This document shows positions 1 to 7,556 of a DNA stretch of 64,000 bases, piece by piece (the first letter of the stretch is position 1; the number at the start of each line of letters is the position of its first letter). The notes beneath the pieces are model-generated. The model did no database searches and was not told the DNA's origin. It was given only the letters and a program-made list of their open reading frames with translations. This DNA is from Chitinophaga sp. CF418 (GTDB lineage Bacteria > Bacteroidota > Bacteroidia > Chitinophagales > Chitinophagaceae). The position numbers and the translations under genes were made by a program. Location: assembly GCF_900142925.1 (NCBI RefSeq), contig NZ_FRCN01000004.1, forward strand, positions 186,001 through 250,000, in the 5' to 3' direction.

Positions 1-21
1 TACCAACTGAGCTACTCCCGC
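1..21 (-). tRNA. tRNA-Gly, partial (5' end only)
   Basis: The reverse complement of the first 21 bases reads GCGGGAGTAGCTCAGTTGGT plus A, the usual acceptor strand and D-arm start of a bacterial tRNA-Gly. The anticodon lies outside the window, so the isotype is inferred from the acceptor sequence and from the Thr-Tyr-Gly order common before tuf in Bacteroidota. It would be the third tRNA of the minus-strand cluster. Confidence 0.75.
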
Positions 22-72
22 ATTTAATAAATAATAAACTAAAGAACTGTGTGCCCCTACTTCCTGTCAGTC

Positions 73-170
73 TCCTTTCGGGGGAAACCTGCAATTTAAT
101 AACAGACACTGAAAGAACCATTCCCCTCTACTCTATATATCCCTTTCGGGAGAACCTGCATTTAACAGAC
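73..170. repeat. Two imperfect copies of a short spacer sequence between tRNA-Gly and tRNA-Tyr
   Basis: A segment reading CCTTTCGGG, then GAA(A)CCTGCA, then TTTAA and AACAGAC occurs at about 73-106 and again at about 140-170, with small indels. It lies in the spacer of the tRNA transcript. It may be an old duplication of the tRNA-flanking spacer or a processing element; the sequence does not decide which. Confidence 0.5.
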
Positions 171-172
171 AA

Positions 173-204
173 GTTCCGCCTTTGCTAAGGGGCAAAGGCG
201 GAAC
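173..204 (-). other. Hairpin in the tRNA-Tyr / tRNA-Gly spacer
   Basis: GTTCCGCCTTTGC (173-185) pairs perfectly with GCAAAGGCGGAAC (192-204) around a 6-nt loop, giving a 13-bp stem 12 nt after the tRNA-Tyr 3' end in the direction of transcription. No U-tract follows on the minus strand, so it looks like an RNA processing or spacing hairpin rather than a terminator. Confidence 0.55.
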
Positions 205-216
205 ATTTGCACTGAG

Positions 217-298
217 TGGGCAGGATAGGATTCGAACCTATGAAGTCGTAGACAGCGGATTTACAGTCCGCCCCATTTGGCCACTCTGGAACCTGCCC
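217..298 (-). tRNA. tRNA-Tyr (GTA)
   Basis: The minus strand folds into a class II tRNA with 7-bp acceptor GGGCAGG/CCTGCCC, a long variable arm, T-loop GGTTCGAATCC and anticodon loop CTGTAAA, so the anticodon is GTA (Tyr). The discriminator base is A and CCA is not encoded. It is the second tRNA of the Thr-Tyr-Gly cluster. Confidence 0.95.
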
Positions 299-367
299 TT
301 TTTAATCCTTAAACTCCTTTCCAAAAATCACGTCCGTCCGGACCATTTTGCTTCGGAATTTTTCCGG

Positions 368-441
368 AGCCAGCAGAGGGATTCGAACCCCCGACCCACT
401 GATTACAAATCAGTAGCTCTGGCCAACTGAGCTATGCTGGC
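368..441 (-). tRNA. tRNA-Thr (TGT)
   Basis: The minus strand gives acceptor stem GCCAGCA/TGCTGGC, anticodon stem ACTGA/TCAGT with loop TTTGTAA (anticodon TGT), and T-loop GGTTCGAATCC. The discriminator is T, as is common for tRNA-Thr, and CCA is not encoded. It is the first tRNA of the cluster, 48 nt after a strong promoter. Confidence 0.95.
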
Positions 442-488
442 TTATGTTATTCAAGAATCTTATAAAAGGTATCCGTTATAAGAGGGTG

Positions 489-519
489 CAAAAATAGTTG
501 AATTTAATTAATCTCAAAA
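489..519 (-). promoter_or_regulatory. Promoter of the tRNA cluster (proximal)
   Basis: On the minus strand TTTTG (515-519) is followed after 18 nt by TATTTTTG (489-496), matching the Bacteroidota consensus TTTG / TAnnTTTG. Transcription would start near 483, about 40 nt before tRNA-Thr. Confidence 0.75.
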
Positions 520-591
520 TCTTTTTTTCAGCACCCGGATACAAATTTTAAGACTTGTATTAATTGGCTAAAACACCCTACAGTAAAGAAC

Positions 592-643
592 TTTACTACC
601 TTTGCCGATCCCTTTTTTCGATCGGGATGGCAAAGGTAGTAAA
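592..643 (-). terminator. Long hairpin after raiA, probable terminator with a nested promoter
   Basis: TTTACTACCTTTGCC (592-606) and GGCAAAGGTAGTAAA (629-643) are perfect inverted repeats of 15 bp. An inner ATCCC/GGGAT stem extends the fold to about 20 bp with one bulge. It follows the raiA stop, and the minus-strand tail (GTTCTTTACTG) is only moderately U-rich. The arm nearer raiA doubles as the -7 element of the distal tRNA promoter. Confidence 0.55.
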
Positions 644-662
644 CAGATATTTAATTCCAAAA
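631..662 (-). promoter_or_regulatory. Promoter of the tRNA cluster (distal)
   Basis: Minus-strand TTTTG (658-662), a 19-nt spacer and TACCTTTG (631-638) match the Bacteroidota sigma-A consensus. The start point would fall near 624, inside the loop of the hairpin at 592-643, so transcripts would carry only one arm of it. It appears to be a second, upstream promoter for the tRNAs. Confidence 0.65.
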
Positions 663-675
663 TATTTTTAAGATT

Positions 676-975
676 TTACTGAAATTTCTTCTCTTTGGTT
701 TTCTTGATCTGGTTAACAACCGAGTCGAAGGCGAGATCAAATGACTCTTCGAAGGATTTGGATTCATGCTTTACAAATAAGTCTTGGCGGGGGATATGGA
801 CTTTTATCTCAGCTATTTTATCCTTAATCTGATGGGCAATTCCATCCAACTTTAAAAAGACTTCCACGCTAATGATCCTGTCATAAAAAGTATTGAGTTT
901 CTGAAGTTTTTTACTCACATGGTCAATCAACTTTGAGTCAGCATCGAAATGTACTGTTTGAATTTGAACGTTCAT
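676..975 (-). CDS. raiA: Ribosome hibernation-promoting factor, short form (HPF/RaiA family)
   Basis: This 99-residue protein binds the small subunit decoding region and keeps idle ribosomes inactive. It fits the HPF/RaiA fold: an N-terminal strand MNVQIQTVHFDAD, a central helix with HVSKKLQKL, and a C-terminal helix with FDLAFDSVVNQIKK. The length is that of short HPF, without the dimerisation domain of long HPF (about 180 residues). It lies between a xerC/D-like gene and the tRNA cluster, an order common in Bacteroidota. The gap to xerC (976-1167) holds no recognisable gene. The family call is firm; raiA versus hpf naming is arbitrary. Confidence 0.88.
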   Translation of the reverse strand: MNVQIQTVHFDADSKLIDHVSKKLQKLNTFYDRIISVEVFLKLDGIAHQIKDKIAEIKVHIPRQDLFVKHESKSFEESFDLAFDSVVNQIKKTKEKKFQ

Positions 976-1167
976 AGCACTAATTTTTAGTTTTAAACAA
1001 TCTTGTACATGCTCGTAACATTACGTCCATAGGCTTTCATTGTTTTAATGGTAATGGATATCGACTAATGCAAAAAGTATACAAAGAACTCATTACTAAT
1101 TTACTCACTTTTCGATTCTTTTGCATAACCATTTAGTAATATTTTGTTAAAGTGCAGACGCGCCTTT

Positions 1168-2112
1168 TCACTCGCCCTTTGGATGCGCCTTCCGGTACGC
1201 TTCCCTCAACTTCTCAATGCTATTGTGCGTATAAACCTGTGTGGACGCCAGGCTGGAGTGCCCCAACAGCTCCTTGACCGCATTCAGGTCAGCGCCATTG
1301 TTCATAAGATGGGTGGCAAACGTATGCCGCAGTATATGCGGACTTCTGCGACTAAGTGTCGTGATCTGGTGGTCGGTCAGATACCCCCGCACCACATTGT
1401 AAACATATCTCGGATATAATTTTTTCCCGCTCCGCGGATTTACCAGCAATACCTCCCTGTCATACGCTGCCAGCTCCTTCCGGCGCATGGCCCGGTACTC
1501 CCCTATCTCATCCCTCAAAATAGTACTGATCGGAATAATCCGCTCCTTATTGCCCTTTCCGAGCACTTTTATGGTCAGATTGCCCGTATCCACATGTCGC
1601 TCCTGCAGATTGATCAACTCCGACAACCGGATGCCGGTATGATACAAAAGCTCAAATATCATCCGGTGCGTTCTCCCCTCCAGGCCATCCGTAAAAATCG
1701 GCGTATCCTCCTGCCCCCTGCGCATGCTCCGGTTATCTTCCACCGCCTGCATGCCTTTTTCGTCAATAAAACCAGGCAGCCGCTTCCCGACCTTCGGGAC
1801 AGTCACTTTCGTCATCGGAGAGGCTGTAATTTCCCCATGACGTAATGCGTATTTGAAAAATGATTTAAGGGTGGAGATCTTGCGGTTAACACTCTTGGCG
1901 ATCATGCCCTCCTCCATCAGCCAGGCCAGCCAGGTACGGACATGCGAATGCGATATGCCAGAAAGTGACACATCGCCATAATGAGATCTTAAAAAGATAA
2001 AAAACTGGGTAAGGTCCTGCTGATATGCAGTAGCAGTATGTGCGGAATAGCGCTTCTCAAGCCGGATGTAAGCCAGAAAACGATTAGCTACCGGGTGTAA
2101 GACTTCACTCAA
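1168..2112 (-). CDS. xerC: Tyrosine recombinase of the XerC/XerD family
   Basis: This 314-residue recombinase would resolve chromosome dimers at dif sites near the divisome. It has an N-terminal SAM-like core-binding domain (about 8-95) and a C-terminal catalytic domain (about 115-305). The catalytic residues are visible: R162 in HTGIRLSEL, H259 and R262 in HILRHTFATH, H285 in LLGHSS and nucleophile Y294 in QVYTH; a lysine near 186 fits the beta-hairpin Lys. The start used is TTG at 2112; no ATG lies near the N-terminus, and the TTG sits in the U-tract of the rpsU terminator. Whether it is the XerC or XerD partner cannot be told from this window. Confidence 0.9.
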   Translation of the reverse strand: MSEVLHPVANRFLAYIRLEKRYSAHTATAYQQDLTQFFIFLRSHYGDVSLSGISHSHVRTWLAWLMEEGMIAKSVNRKISTLKSFFKYALRHGEITASPMTKVTVPKVGKRLPGFIDEKGMQAVEDNRSMRRGQEDTPIFTDGLEGRTHRMIFELLYHTGIRLSELINLQERHVDTGNLTIKVLGKGNKERIIPISTILRDEIGEYRAMRRKELAAYDREVLLVNPRSGKKLYPRYVYNVVRGYLTDHQITTLSRRSPHILRHTFATHLMNNGADLNAVKELLGHSSLASTQVYTHNSIEKLREAYRKAHPKGE

Positions 2113-2122
2113 AATAAAAAGT

Positions 2123-2162
2123 TTGATGATTGTAAAGTTATAATAAACCTTACAATCATCAA
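2123..2162 (-). terminator. Terminator or attenuator between rpsU and xerC
   Basis: TTGATGATTGTAA (2123-2135) pairs with TTACAATCATCAA (2150-2162), a 13-bp perfect stem. On the minus strand it is followed by ACTTTTTATTTT, which directly precedes the TTG start of xerC. It probably ends most rpsU transcripts and limits read-through into xerC. Confidence 0.7.
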
Positions 2163-2193
2163 TATTTTGCGTGGGGAATTACCCCCGATAGAA

Positions 2194-2391
2194 TCAATCG
2201 TCTAATTTACCACTGGCCAACTGCTGTTTGTAAACAGCTTTCAGCACTTCAGTACGACGCTTAACGGAAGGTTTTGTGAAAGACTGACGTGACCTGAGTT
2301 GCAGCAGGATACGGGCTTTCTCAAATTTCTTTTTGTATTTTTTGAGCGCCTTGTCAATGTTTTCGCAATCTTTGGAATCGATGATCAACAT
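2194..2391 (-). CDS. rpsU: 30S ribosomal protein bS21
   Basis: This 65-residue basic protein is bS21 of the small subunit. It matches the family in size and composition, with the early MLIIDSKDCENIDKALKKYKKKF segment and a basic middle (RQSFTKPSVKRR). The start is the ATG at 2391: a longer reading to 2433 would run through the promoter and the AAGGAG-like ribosome binding site 5-12 nt upstream. A clear SD sequence is notable in a phylum that rarely uses one. It has its own promoter at 2420-2451 and a terminator at 2123-2162. Confidence 0.95.
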   Translation of the reverse strand: MLIIDSKDCENIDKALKKYKKKFEKARILLQLRSRQSFTKPSVKRRTEVLKAVYKQQLASGKLDD

Positions 2392-2419
2392 AATATAATA
2401 CTCCTTTTTTTCAGGAAGG

Positions 2420-2451
2420 CAAAGATATAACATTCCATTTAATTATCAAAA
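2420..2451 (-). promoter_or_regulatory. rpsU promoter
   Basis: Minus-strand TTTTG (2447-2451), a 19-nt spacer and TATCTTTG (2420-2427) match TTTG/TAnnTTTG. The start point would lie near 2414, about 22 nt before the rpsU ATG. Confidence 0.75.
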
Positions 2452-2507
2452 TAATGTCAGGTCCTTATCTCCACGGCCATCTCCCCATTATTACTTAATT
2501 TAGCCCT

Positions 2508-3098
2508 ATGTTTACAGGAATCATAGAATCATTAGGAGAAGTAATAGCTACCAGGCAGGAAGGCACCAATATGGTCATCACCATCCGCTCTTCCCTCACA
2601 CCGGAACTGAAAATTGACCAAAGCGTAGCCCACAACGGCGTTTGTCTCACTGTTACCCGCACAGATGGCGATACCTATGATATCGTCGCTGTCGCCGAAA
2701 CGCTGCTGAAAAGCAATATCGGCCAACTCACCCCCGGACAAAAAGTAAACCTGGAAAGGGCCATGGTCTTTAACGGCAGGATTGACGGCCACCTCGTTCA
2801 GGGCCACGTTGACAGCACAGGCGAATGTATTTCCTGCACCCCTCAGGGTGGCAGCTGGGAATACCGCTTCCGCTACCCGGAACAATTTGCCGGCCTGATC
2901 GTGGAAAAAGGCTCCATCTGCCTCAATGGCATCAGCCTGACCATATATAATGTGACCAATACGGAGTTCAGCATCGCTGTAATTCCATATACATATGAGC
3001 ACACAAATATCTCAGCCGTTCAACCCGGACACACAATTAACCTGGAATTTGACATCCTTGGAAAATTCGTGGCCAGGCAGCTTGCTGTCAAATCATAG
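2508..3098 (+). CDS. ribE: Riboflavin synthase (alpha chain)
   Basis: This 196-residue enzyme converts two 6,7-dimethyl-8-ribityllumazine molecules into riboflavin in the cytoplasm. It shows the internal two-fold repeat of lumazine-binding domains (about 1-88 and 89-190), the N-terminal MFTGIIE, VAHNGVCLTV in the first barrel, and DGHLVQGHVDSTG and SICLNGISLTI in the second. Length is normal. No FMN riboswitch is visible in the 116-nt gap to rpsU. It is followed after 14 nt by a flavin oxidoreductase on the same strand, so the two are probably co-transcribed. Confidence 0.96.
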   Translation: MFTGIIESLGEVIATRQEGTNMVITIRSSLTPELKIDQSVAHNGVCLTVTRTDGDTYDIVAVAETLLKSNIGQLTPGQKVNLERAMVFNGRIDGHLVQGHVDSTGECISCTPQGGSWEYRFRYPEQFAGLIVEKGSICLNGISLTIYNVTNTEFSIAVIPYTYEHTNISAVQPGHTINLEFDILGKFVARQLAVKS

Positions 3099-3112
3099 CT
3101 AAACATCCACTT

Positions 3113-4114
3113 ATGCAATTAACCTCAGCCCTTGCCATCCGCTATCCGGTCATCATGGCGCCCATGTTCCTCGTCAGCAACGAAAAAATGGTTAAAGCCG
3201 CCATGGACAATGGGATAGCCGGGACATTCCCTTCCCTTAATTACAGAAAAGAGGGAGAACTGAAGCAGGTGCTGGACCATTTGAACCAACACCGGGCACA
3301 ACTGCCGCCCGGTCAGGGAACCTATGGCGTCAACCTCATCGTTCAGAAAACCAATCCCCTCTATTCAAAACACCTGAAAGACTGCGTAGCGGCAGAAGTA
3401 CCTTTCTATATCACCTCCCTGGGCAGTCCCAAAGAGGTGATCGCGGCCGCCCACAGCTATGGCGCTAAGGTACTCTGCGACGTCACCAATATACAGCACG
3501 CGGAAAAAGCGGCCCAGGCTGGCTGCGATGGTTTCATAGCGGTATGTGCAGGCGCCGGTGGCCATGCAGGCCCCTACCCGATGCATATACTTGTTCCAGC
3601 CCTGCAGAAAGCCTTTCCCGGAAAACTGCTGGTAGCCGCCGGCGGCATTGCTACCGGTCAGCAACTTGCCAGCGCCCTGGTGTTGGGTGCTCATGGCGCC
3701 TCCATAGGTACCCGGTTCATCGCCAGCGAAGAAGCAAGCGTCAGCGATGAATACAAGAACGCCATCCTGGACTATGGCATGGAAGATATCGTATTGACAG
3801 AACGCCTGTCTGGTACCCCCTGCAACGTCATCAACACTCCGACAGCAAAAAAGATCGGCTATAAACAGAACTGGCTGGAAAAGCAACTGAATAAAAACGC
3901 CCGCACCCGCAAATATTTCAAAATGCTGGTACAACTGCGAGGCATGAAAAAACTGGAAGCTGCGGTAAGACCTGGCAATTACCAGCAACTCTGGTCCGCC
4001 GGCCAAAGCGTTGAAATGGTGGAAGATATCAGCTCTATCCATGACATTGTGAACAGACTGATACAGGAACTGGAAGAAACGCTGGAGAAGACAAGCCAGC
4101 TGTTCGTCAAATAA
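3113..4114 (+). CDS. Nitronate monooxygenase / 2-nitropropane dioxygenase-like flavoprotein
   Basis: This 333-residue protein has the FMN TIM-barrel of the nitronate monooxygenase / FabK-like family. It starts with SALAIRYPVIMAPMFLVS, has the glycine-rich phosphate-binding region GCDGFIAVCAGAGGHAG (about 140-156), then LLVAAGGIATGQQLASALVLGAHG and SIGTRFIASEEA, typical of the family. Such enzymes oxidise alkyl nitronates; the physiological substrate is not evident. It is 14 nt after ribE, a flavin gene, and is followed by a terminator at 4215-4251. Confidence 0.85.
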   Translation: MQLTSALAIRYPVIMAPMFLVSNEKMVKAAMDNGIAGTFPSLNYRKEGELKQVLDHLNQHRAQLPPGQGTYGVNLIVQKTNPLYSKHLKDCVAAEVPFYITSLGSPKEVIAAAHSYGAKVLCDVTNIQHAEKAAQAGCDGFIAVCAGAGGHAGPYPMHILVPALQKAFPGKLLVAAGGIATGQQLASALVLGAHGASIGTRFIASEEASVSDEYKNAILDYGMEDIVLTERLSGTPCNVINTPTAKKIGYKQNWLEKQLNKNARTRKYFKMLVQLRGMKKLEAAVRPGNYQQLWSAGQSVEMVEDISSIHDIVNRLIQELEETLEKTSQLFVK

Positions 4115-4214
4115 GGAGGCTCCTCAAAAAAATGCGGTAATAATCAATTCAGATATACTAATAAGGAGGGAACGTCAATCTTCCCAACAATCCTGCAATA
4201 AGCAACTTAATACA

Positions 4215-4251
4215 CAGGGGCTGATCCCAAATAATGGTCAGCCCCTGTTTT
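4215..4251 (+). terminator. Terminator after the ribE unit
   Basis: ACAGGGGCTGATC pairs with GGTCAGCCCCTGT (about 11-12 bp, one mismatch), followed by TTTT. The remaining stretch to the SDR stop (4252-4361) contains nothing recognisable. Confidence 0.75.
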
Positions 4252-4361
4252 ATTCAGGTCCCCATGGGGGATTTGTTATCATTTAAGCGATGCACGACGC
4301 CTTCATCTTACTTTTGGGTCAGTTTCCCATTTCCTAATATCCTACTTTTCCACTGCACATC

Positions 4362-5222
4362 TTACGCAGCAACATCATCATGATCTGTTCCGGTGATCAC
4401 ATCATGCCATTCTGAGATCTCTTGCTCAAAAGCGGCGGTCTTTTCCCTGAATTTGGCCAGGGTATCCTTACCTAATGGCAGGTGTACGGGAGGTTTTTCC
4501 GCATGTCCCAGTTTCACAAAGGCCTCTGCCAGTTTCACGGGATCTCCGGGTTGTTTTTTGTTTACAGCCGCTGCAAAGGAACGCATTTCACCAACGGTAG
4601 CTGAGTAATCGTTGATCTCATTGCTGGTTTTTACCAGGGAAGAGTGATCGAGGAATTCCGTCCTGAAGAAACCAGGCGCTACCACAGTGGCATAGATACC
4701 CAGCGGAGCCAGTTCCTGCGCCATAGCTTCAGTAATACCTTCCACGGCAAATTTGGTAGAACCATAAATACCCCAGCCTACATAGCCAAACAAACCTCCT
4801 ATGGAAGAAATATTGATCACATGACCGGATCCCTGTACACGCATATAAGGCAATATCGCACGAGTCACATTCAACAATCCGAACACATTTACTTCATAAT
4901 TGTTCTTTACCTCCTGAGCAGTGGCTTCCTCTACACCGCTTAATAAACCATAACCGGCATTATTCACCAGGATATCAATCCTGCCAAAAGTGTCATTAGC
5001 TTGTTTAGCTGCTACTTTCGCCTGTTCTTCATTGGTGATGTCCAGGGTTACAACGGCAAGATTTTCATGATTTCCCAGCTGGGCGGCCAGGTCTTCCGGC
5101 TTGCTACGTACGGTAGCTACCAGTTTATCACCTGCTGCAAGAACTGCTTTTGATATTTCTAATCCAAAACCCCGGGATGCTCCGGTTATGAACCATACTT
5201 TCTGTGTGTTTATGCTTTTCAT
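4362..5222 (-). CDS. Short-chain dehydrogenase/reductase (SDR family)
   Basis: This 286-residue oxidoreductase has the classical SDR Rossmann fold: cofactor motif TGASRGFG (13-20), NNAG (87-90), catalytic Ser in NISS (about 139-140), and Y153 and K157 in YGSTK. It resembles the branch often annotated as retinol/ketoacyl-type oxidoreductases, and its substrate is unknown. The start is ATG at 5222; longer readings run through leader sequence. It lies 80 nt after an AraC-type regulator on the same strand, which probably controls it, a pairing common in Bacteroidota. Confidence 0.88.
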   Translation of the reverse strand: MKSINTQKVWFITGASRGFGLEISKAVLAAGDKLVATVRSKPEDLAAQLGNHENLAVVTLDITNEEQAKVAAKQANDTFGRIDILVNNAGYGLLSGVEEATAQEVKNNYEVNVFGLLNVTRAILPYMRVQGSGHVINISSIGGLFGYVGWGIYGSTKFAVEGITEAMAQELAPLGIYATVVAPGFFRTEFLDHSSLVKTSNEINDYSATVGEMRSFAAAVNKKQPGDPVKLAEAFVKLGHAEKPPVHLPLGKDTLAKFREKTAAFEQEISEWHDVITGTDHDDVAA

Positions 5223-5302
5223 TTTGTTTGTGTTTTGTGATACAAAGATGAAAAGAAGCCAGCAGCCGGGCTTTAGCAAAAACACTGAACCTTTTATGAA
5301 AA

Positions 5303-6226
5303 TCAAAGATGGTATGTCTTCCTGAATTCAGCGGGGGTAATACCGGTATTTTTCTTAAAGAATGAATTGAAATTGGGTTGTTCCGCATAACCAATACTAT
5401 GTCCGATCTCCTGCAATGACCAATCAGTTTGTAACAACAATACCTTGGTTTCGTCCAGCAAACGACTTTTGATATGGGTGCTTACATTCTGGCCTGTATG
5501 TTTCTTCAGCAAGGCATTCAGATGATTGGGATGCACTCCCAGATCTGCAGCAAATTCCTTGGCGGTCCGGATCCGGATGGGTGTCTCCTTATTGATACCA
5601 GAGGTTTCTGCTTCCAGCAATCTGAAAAATTCATGCACATGATGAAACTCATCCGTTACATTATCCGGTGGTGGGAAATTGCCAATTTTCGCACTTTCCA
5701 CCATTATCAGCTGCAGATAGGCCTGCATAGAATCATCGCTCCACTTACTGCCCAGCAGTTCTTCCTCCTTCATCTTCGCAAATAACTGCTCCAGTGTCTG
5801 TGCATGCTGTTCCGTCAGCCTGATCACACTCTTAGACTTGTCAGTGAACAGGGCGAATTTATCCATACTAGCCTTTAAAGTAGGGTGCTCACTAATAAAG
5901 GACTTTTTGAAGAGACAGTAGTATCCACCCGACTCTTCAGACAGATTTTTCCAGGAAATAATATCATTGGGATGGATGAACAGAATAGTCGGCTCTTCCA
6001 GGTAATAGGTATTTAATCCCATTGTAAATACCCCTGCTCCTTTCGTGGTCAGCAGTACCTTATAAAAATCTCTCCGGTTAGGAGACAGATAATTCCGGCA
6101 TTCATGTATTTCCCTGTTAAACACCCTGATGGTCCAATCCTCAAAAAATTCACGGAATACGGGGATCAGGTCGGGAATATCTCTTAGTGTATCTATGGTT
6201 CGGCTGTCGAGCGTCTGAGATGGCAT
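5303..6226 (-). CDS. AraC family transcriptional regulator
   Basis: This 307-residue protein has an N-terminal cupin-like sensing domain (about 30-150) and a C-terminal double helix-turn-helix (about 205-305). The second helix-turn-helix carries the AraC signature region IGHSIGYAEQPNFNSFFKK followed by TGITPAEFRK. It is a cytoplasmic DNA-binding protein. The next gene on the same strand, an SDR 80 nt on, is the probable target; the effector is unknown. No clear TAnnTTTG promoter was found in the 120 bp before it. Confidence 0.9.
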   Translation of the reverse strand: MPSQTLDSRTIDTLRDIPDLIPVFREFFEDWTIRVFNREIHECRNYLSPNRRDFYKVLLTTKGAGVFTMGLNTYYLEEPTILFIHPNDIISWKNLSEESGGYYCLFKKSFISEHPTLKASMDKFALFTDKSKSVIRLTEQHAQTLEQLFAKMKEEELLGSKWSDDSMQAYLQLIMVESAKIGNFPPPDNVTDEFHHVHEFFRLLEAETSGINKETPIRIRTAKEFAADLGVHPNHLNALLKKHTGQNVSTHIKSRLLDETKVLLLQTDWSLQEIGHSIGYAEQPNFNSFFKKNTGITPAEFRKTYHL

Positions 6227-6349
6227 AACTGAGTATATATGACTACCAATTTACTGCATTTGTCGCAAATACCCCCTAAGGATGGCAACTTCAGCAACCT
6301 GCCACCCGGTGACTATTAGTTACCTTAGTATTCACCAATACTATTTAAA

Positions 6350-6844
6350 ATGGAAGTACAACCACTTAGCAGCAAAACTTTTGGCTTTATGGTATTGTAT
6401 GACATGCATACCACTTTTTTCTCAAATGTTATTGCAGGCATTTCTGAAAAAGACGCCAATGAACGCCTGGGTACAAAAGCCAATCACATGGCGTGGCTGA
6501 CGGGCAGCCTGGTACAGGAAAGATTTGAATTAGCCAGGTCCTTCGGTATTGAAAAACAGCAGCAGGCGCATGAACTATTTAAAGACCACAAGGGCATACA
6601 GGATGGTGCGACCTATCCTGCACTGGCCGCTTTTGAAAAAGACTGGAAGATCATTTCTCCGCTTTTAAGAGAGGCCCTCATCAATGCTGATGATGAAAAG
6701 TTTGATGAGCCCTTTGAAATGCCGGGTATGAAAATGAGCCTGTTTGATCTGGTTTCTTTTCAGACCTACCGCGAGGCCAACTGTATCGGACAATTAGCAT
6801 TATGGCGGAGGTTACTGGGCTATGAAGCTATGAAGTATATGTAA
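6350..6844 (+). CDS. DinB-like four-helix protein lacking two of the metal-binding histidines
   Basis: This 164-residue protein has the pattern of the DinB / YfiT-like superfamily: a first helix after the start, NHMAWLTGSLV with H46 at the first metal position, and a last helix ending IGQLALWRRLLGYE. In most relatives the last helix reads F-H-E-x-Y-H-x-G-Q; here the two histidines align with R141 and C145. The protein may therefore not bind metal, or may bind it differently. Related proteins include thiol-dependent transferases and DNA-damage-induced proteins of unknown role. It stands alone on the plus strand with its own terminator. Confidence 0.72.
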   Translation: MEVQPLSSKTFGFMVLYDMHTTFFSNVIAGISEKDANERLGTKANHMAWLTGSLVQERFELARSFGIEKQQQAHELFKDHKGIQDGATYPALAAFEKDWKIISPLLREALINADDEKFDEPFEMPGMKMSLFDLVSFQTYREANCIGQLALWRRLLGYEAMKYM

Positions 6845-6870
6845 TCCCGCATGTACTTACACCACAATAT

Positions 6871-6905
6871 AAGTCCCGGAAATAGCGCATTCCCGGGGCT
6901 TTTTT
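6871..6905 (+). terminator. Terminator after the DinB-like gene
   Basis: AGTCCCGG (6872-6879) pairs with CCGGGGCT (6893-6900), including one G-U pair, and TTTTTA follows. Confidence 0.7.
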
Positions 6906-7038
6906 ATGCGCTATGAGGCATTCTGGCCGTGAAAGCCAACAATTAAATTCGGTCTGATATGATACATTTTACAGTACTTATTATTTTGGCGTTAACAATC
7001 TTATTTAAAATCTGGCAACACATAATAATTCAATGCCG

Positions 7039-7239
7039 CTAACGTTCCTTTTTTTCTTTAGCCCTTCTGGTACACTCATCTATCCACCTACCTAAATTTC
7101 GGTAAGGAGCGGTATAATCTCCATTGCTATCTAAAAAACCAATTTCTTGAAATTTCCTTATTATCTCCTCCTTCGTTTTTTTTCTCGCCCTATCTCTCTT
7201 CATAAATTCAATTACTTCCTGAATGTGTTCTGATGTCAT
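7039..7239 (-). CDS. Small hypothetical protein, basic, 66 residues
   Basis: I do not recognise a named family. From the ATG at 7239 the protein reads MTSEHIQEVIEFMKRDR, then a lysine/arginine-rich helix, then FQEIGFLDSNGDYTAPYRNL and a basic tail. The pattern of G-(F/I)-L-D-x-N-G-x-(Y/F)-T-x-PY-(R/K)-NL near the end recalls small uncharacterised Bacteroidota proteins. A longer reading to 7353 adds a cysteine-rich leader that looks non-coding. The surrounding DNA is more AT-rich than its neighbours. It is probably real but unproven. Confidence 0.5.
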   Translation of the reverse strand: MTSEHIQEVIEFMKRDRARKKTKEEIIRKFQEIGFLDSNGDYTAPYRNLGRWIDECTRRAKEKKER

Positions 7240-7481
7240 GATTATAATTTTATCTAAGTAAATAATATTTTTCACTTCCAATACCCCCTCGCCGCGCAAA
7301 CGCACAACCATCCTTATGCCACAAGCATGGCATGAGCATATCACAATCATCATTCAGGAAGTTTTCAATTATTTTTTCCAGTGGAGTAACGTCAACAAAC
7401 AATAACCGAATTTATATCAAACAAACAAAACCACAATAAATCTTTCTAACTTTTCTTAAAATGACAATATCGATATCAAAT

Positions 7482-7509
7482 AACAAAAGCTCCTTACGGA
7501 GCTTTGTTA
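7482..7509 (-). terminator. Terminator after the DoxX-azoR operon
   Basis: AACAAAAGCTCC (7482-7493) pairs with GGAGCTTTGTT (7498-7508) around TTAC. The stem is AT-flanked on both sides and could work in both directions. It lies 48 nt after the azoR stop. Nothing else is seen between 7240 and 7556. Confidence 0.65.
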
Positions 7510-7556
7510 CTGTTTACGTATTCTAAATACTATACAGCCACTCTGTCAATCGCTTT

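Noticed and set aside
2452..2507. FMN riboswitch before ribE
   Set aside because: The 116-bp gap between rpsU and ribE is too short after the rpsU promoter and lacks the conserved riboswitch core.
2532..3002. Long minus-strand open frame across ribE
   Set aside because: It is the complement of a well-supported riboflavin synthase gene; codon pattern and motifs are on the plus strand.
3365..4042. 225-codon minus-strand frame opposite the nitronate monooxygenase
   Set aside because: The plus strand carries family motifs over its full length; the opposite frame has none.
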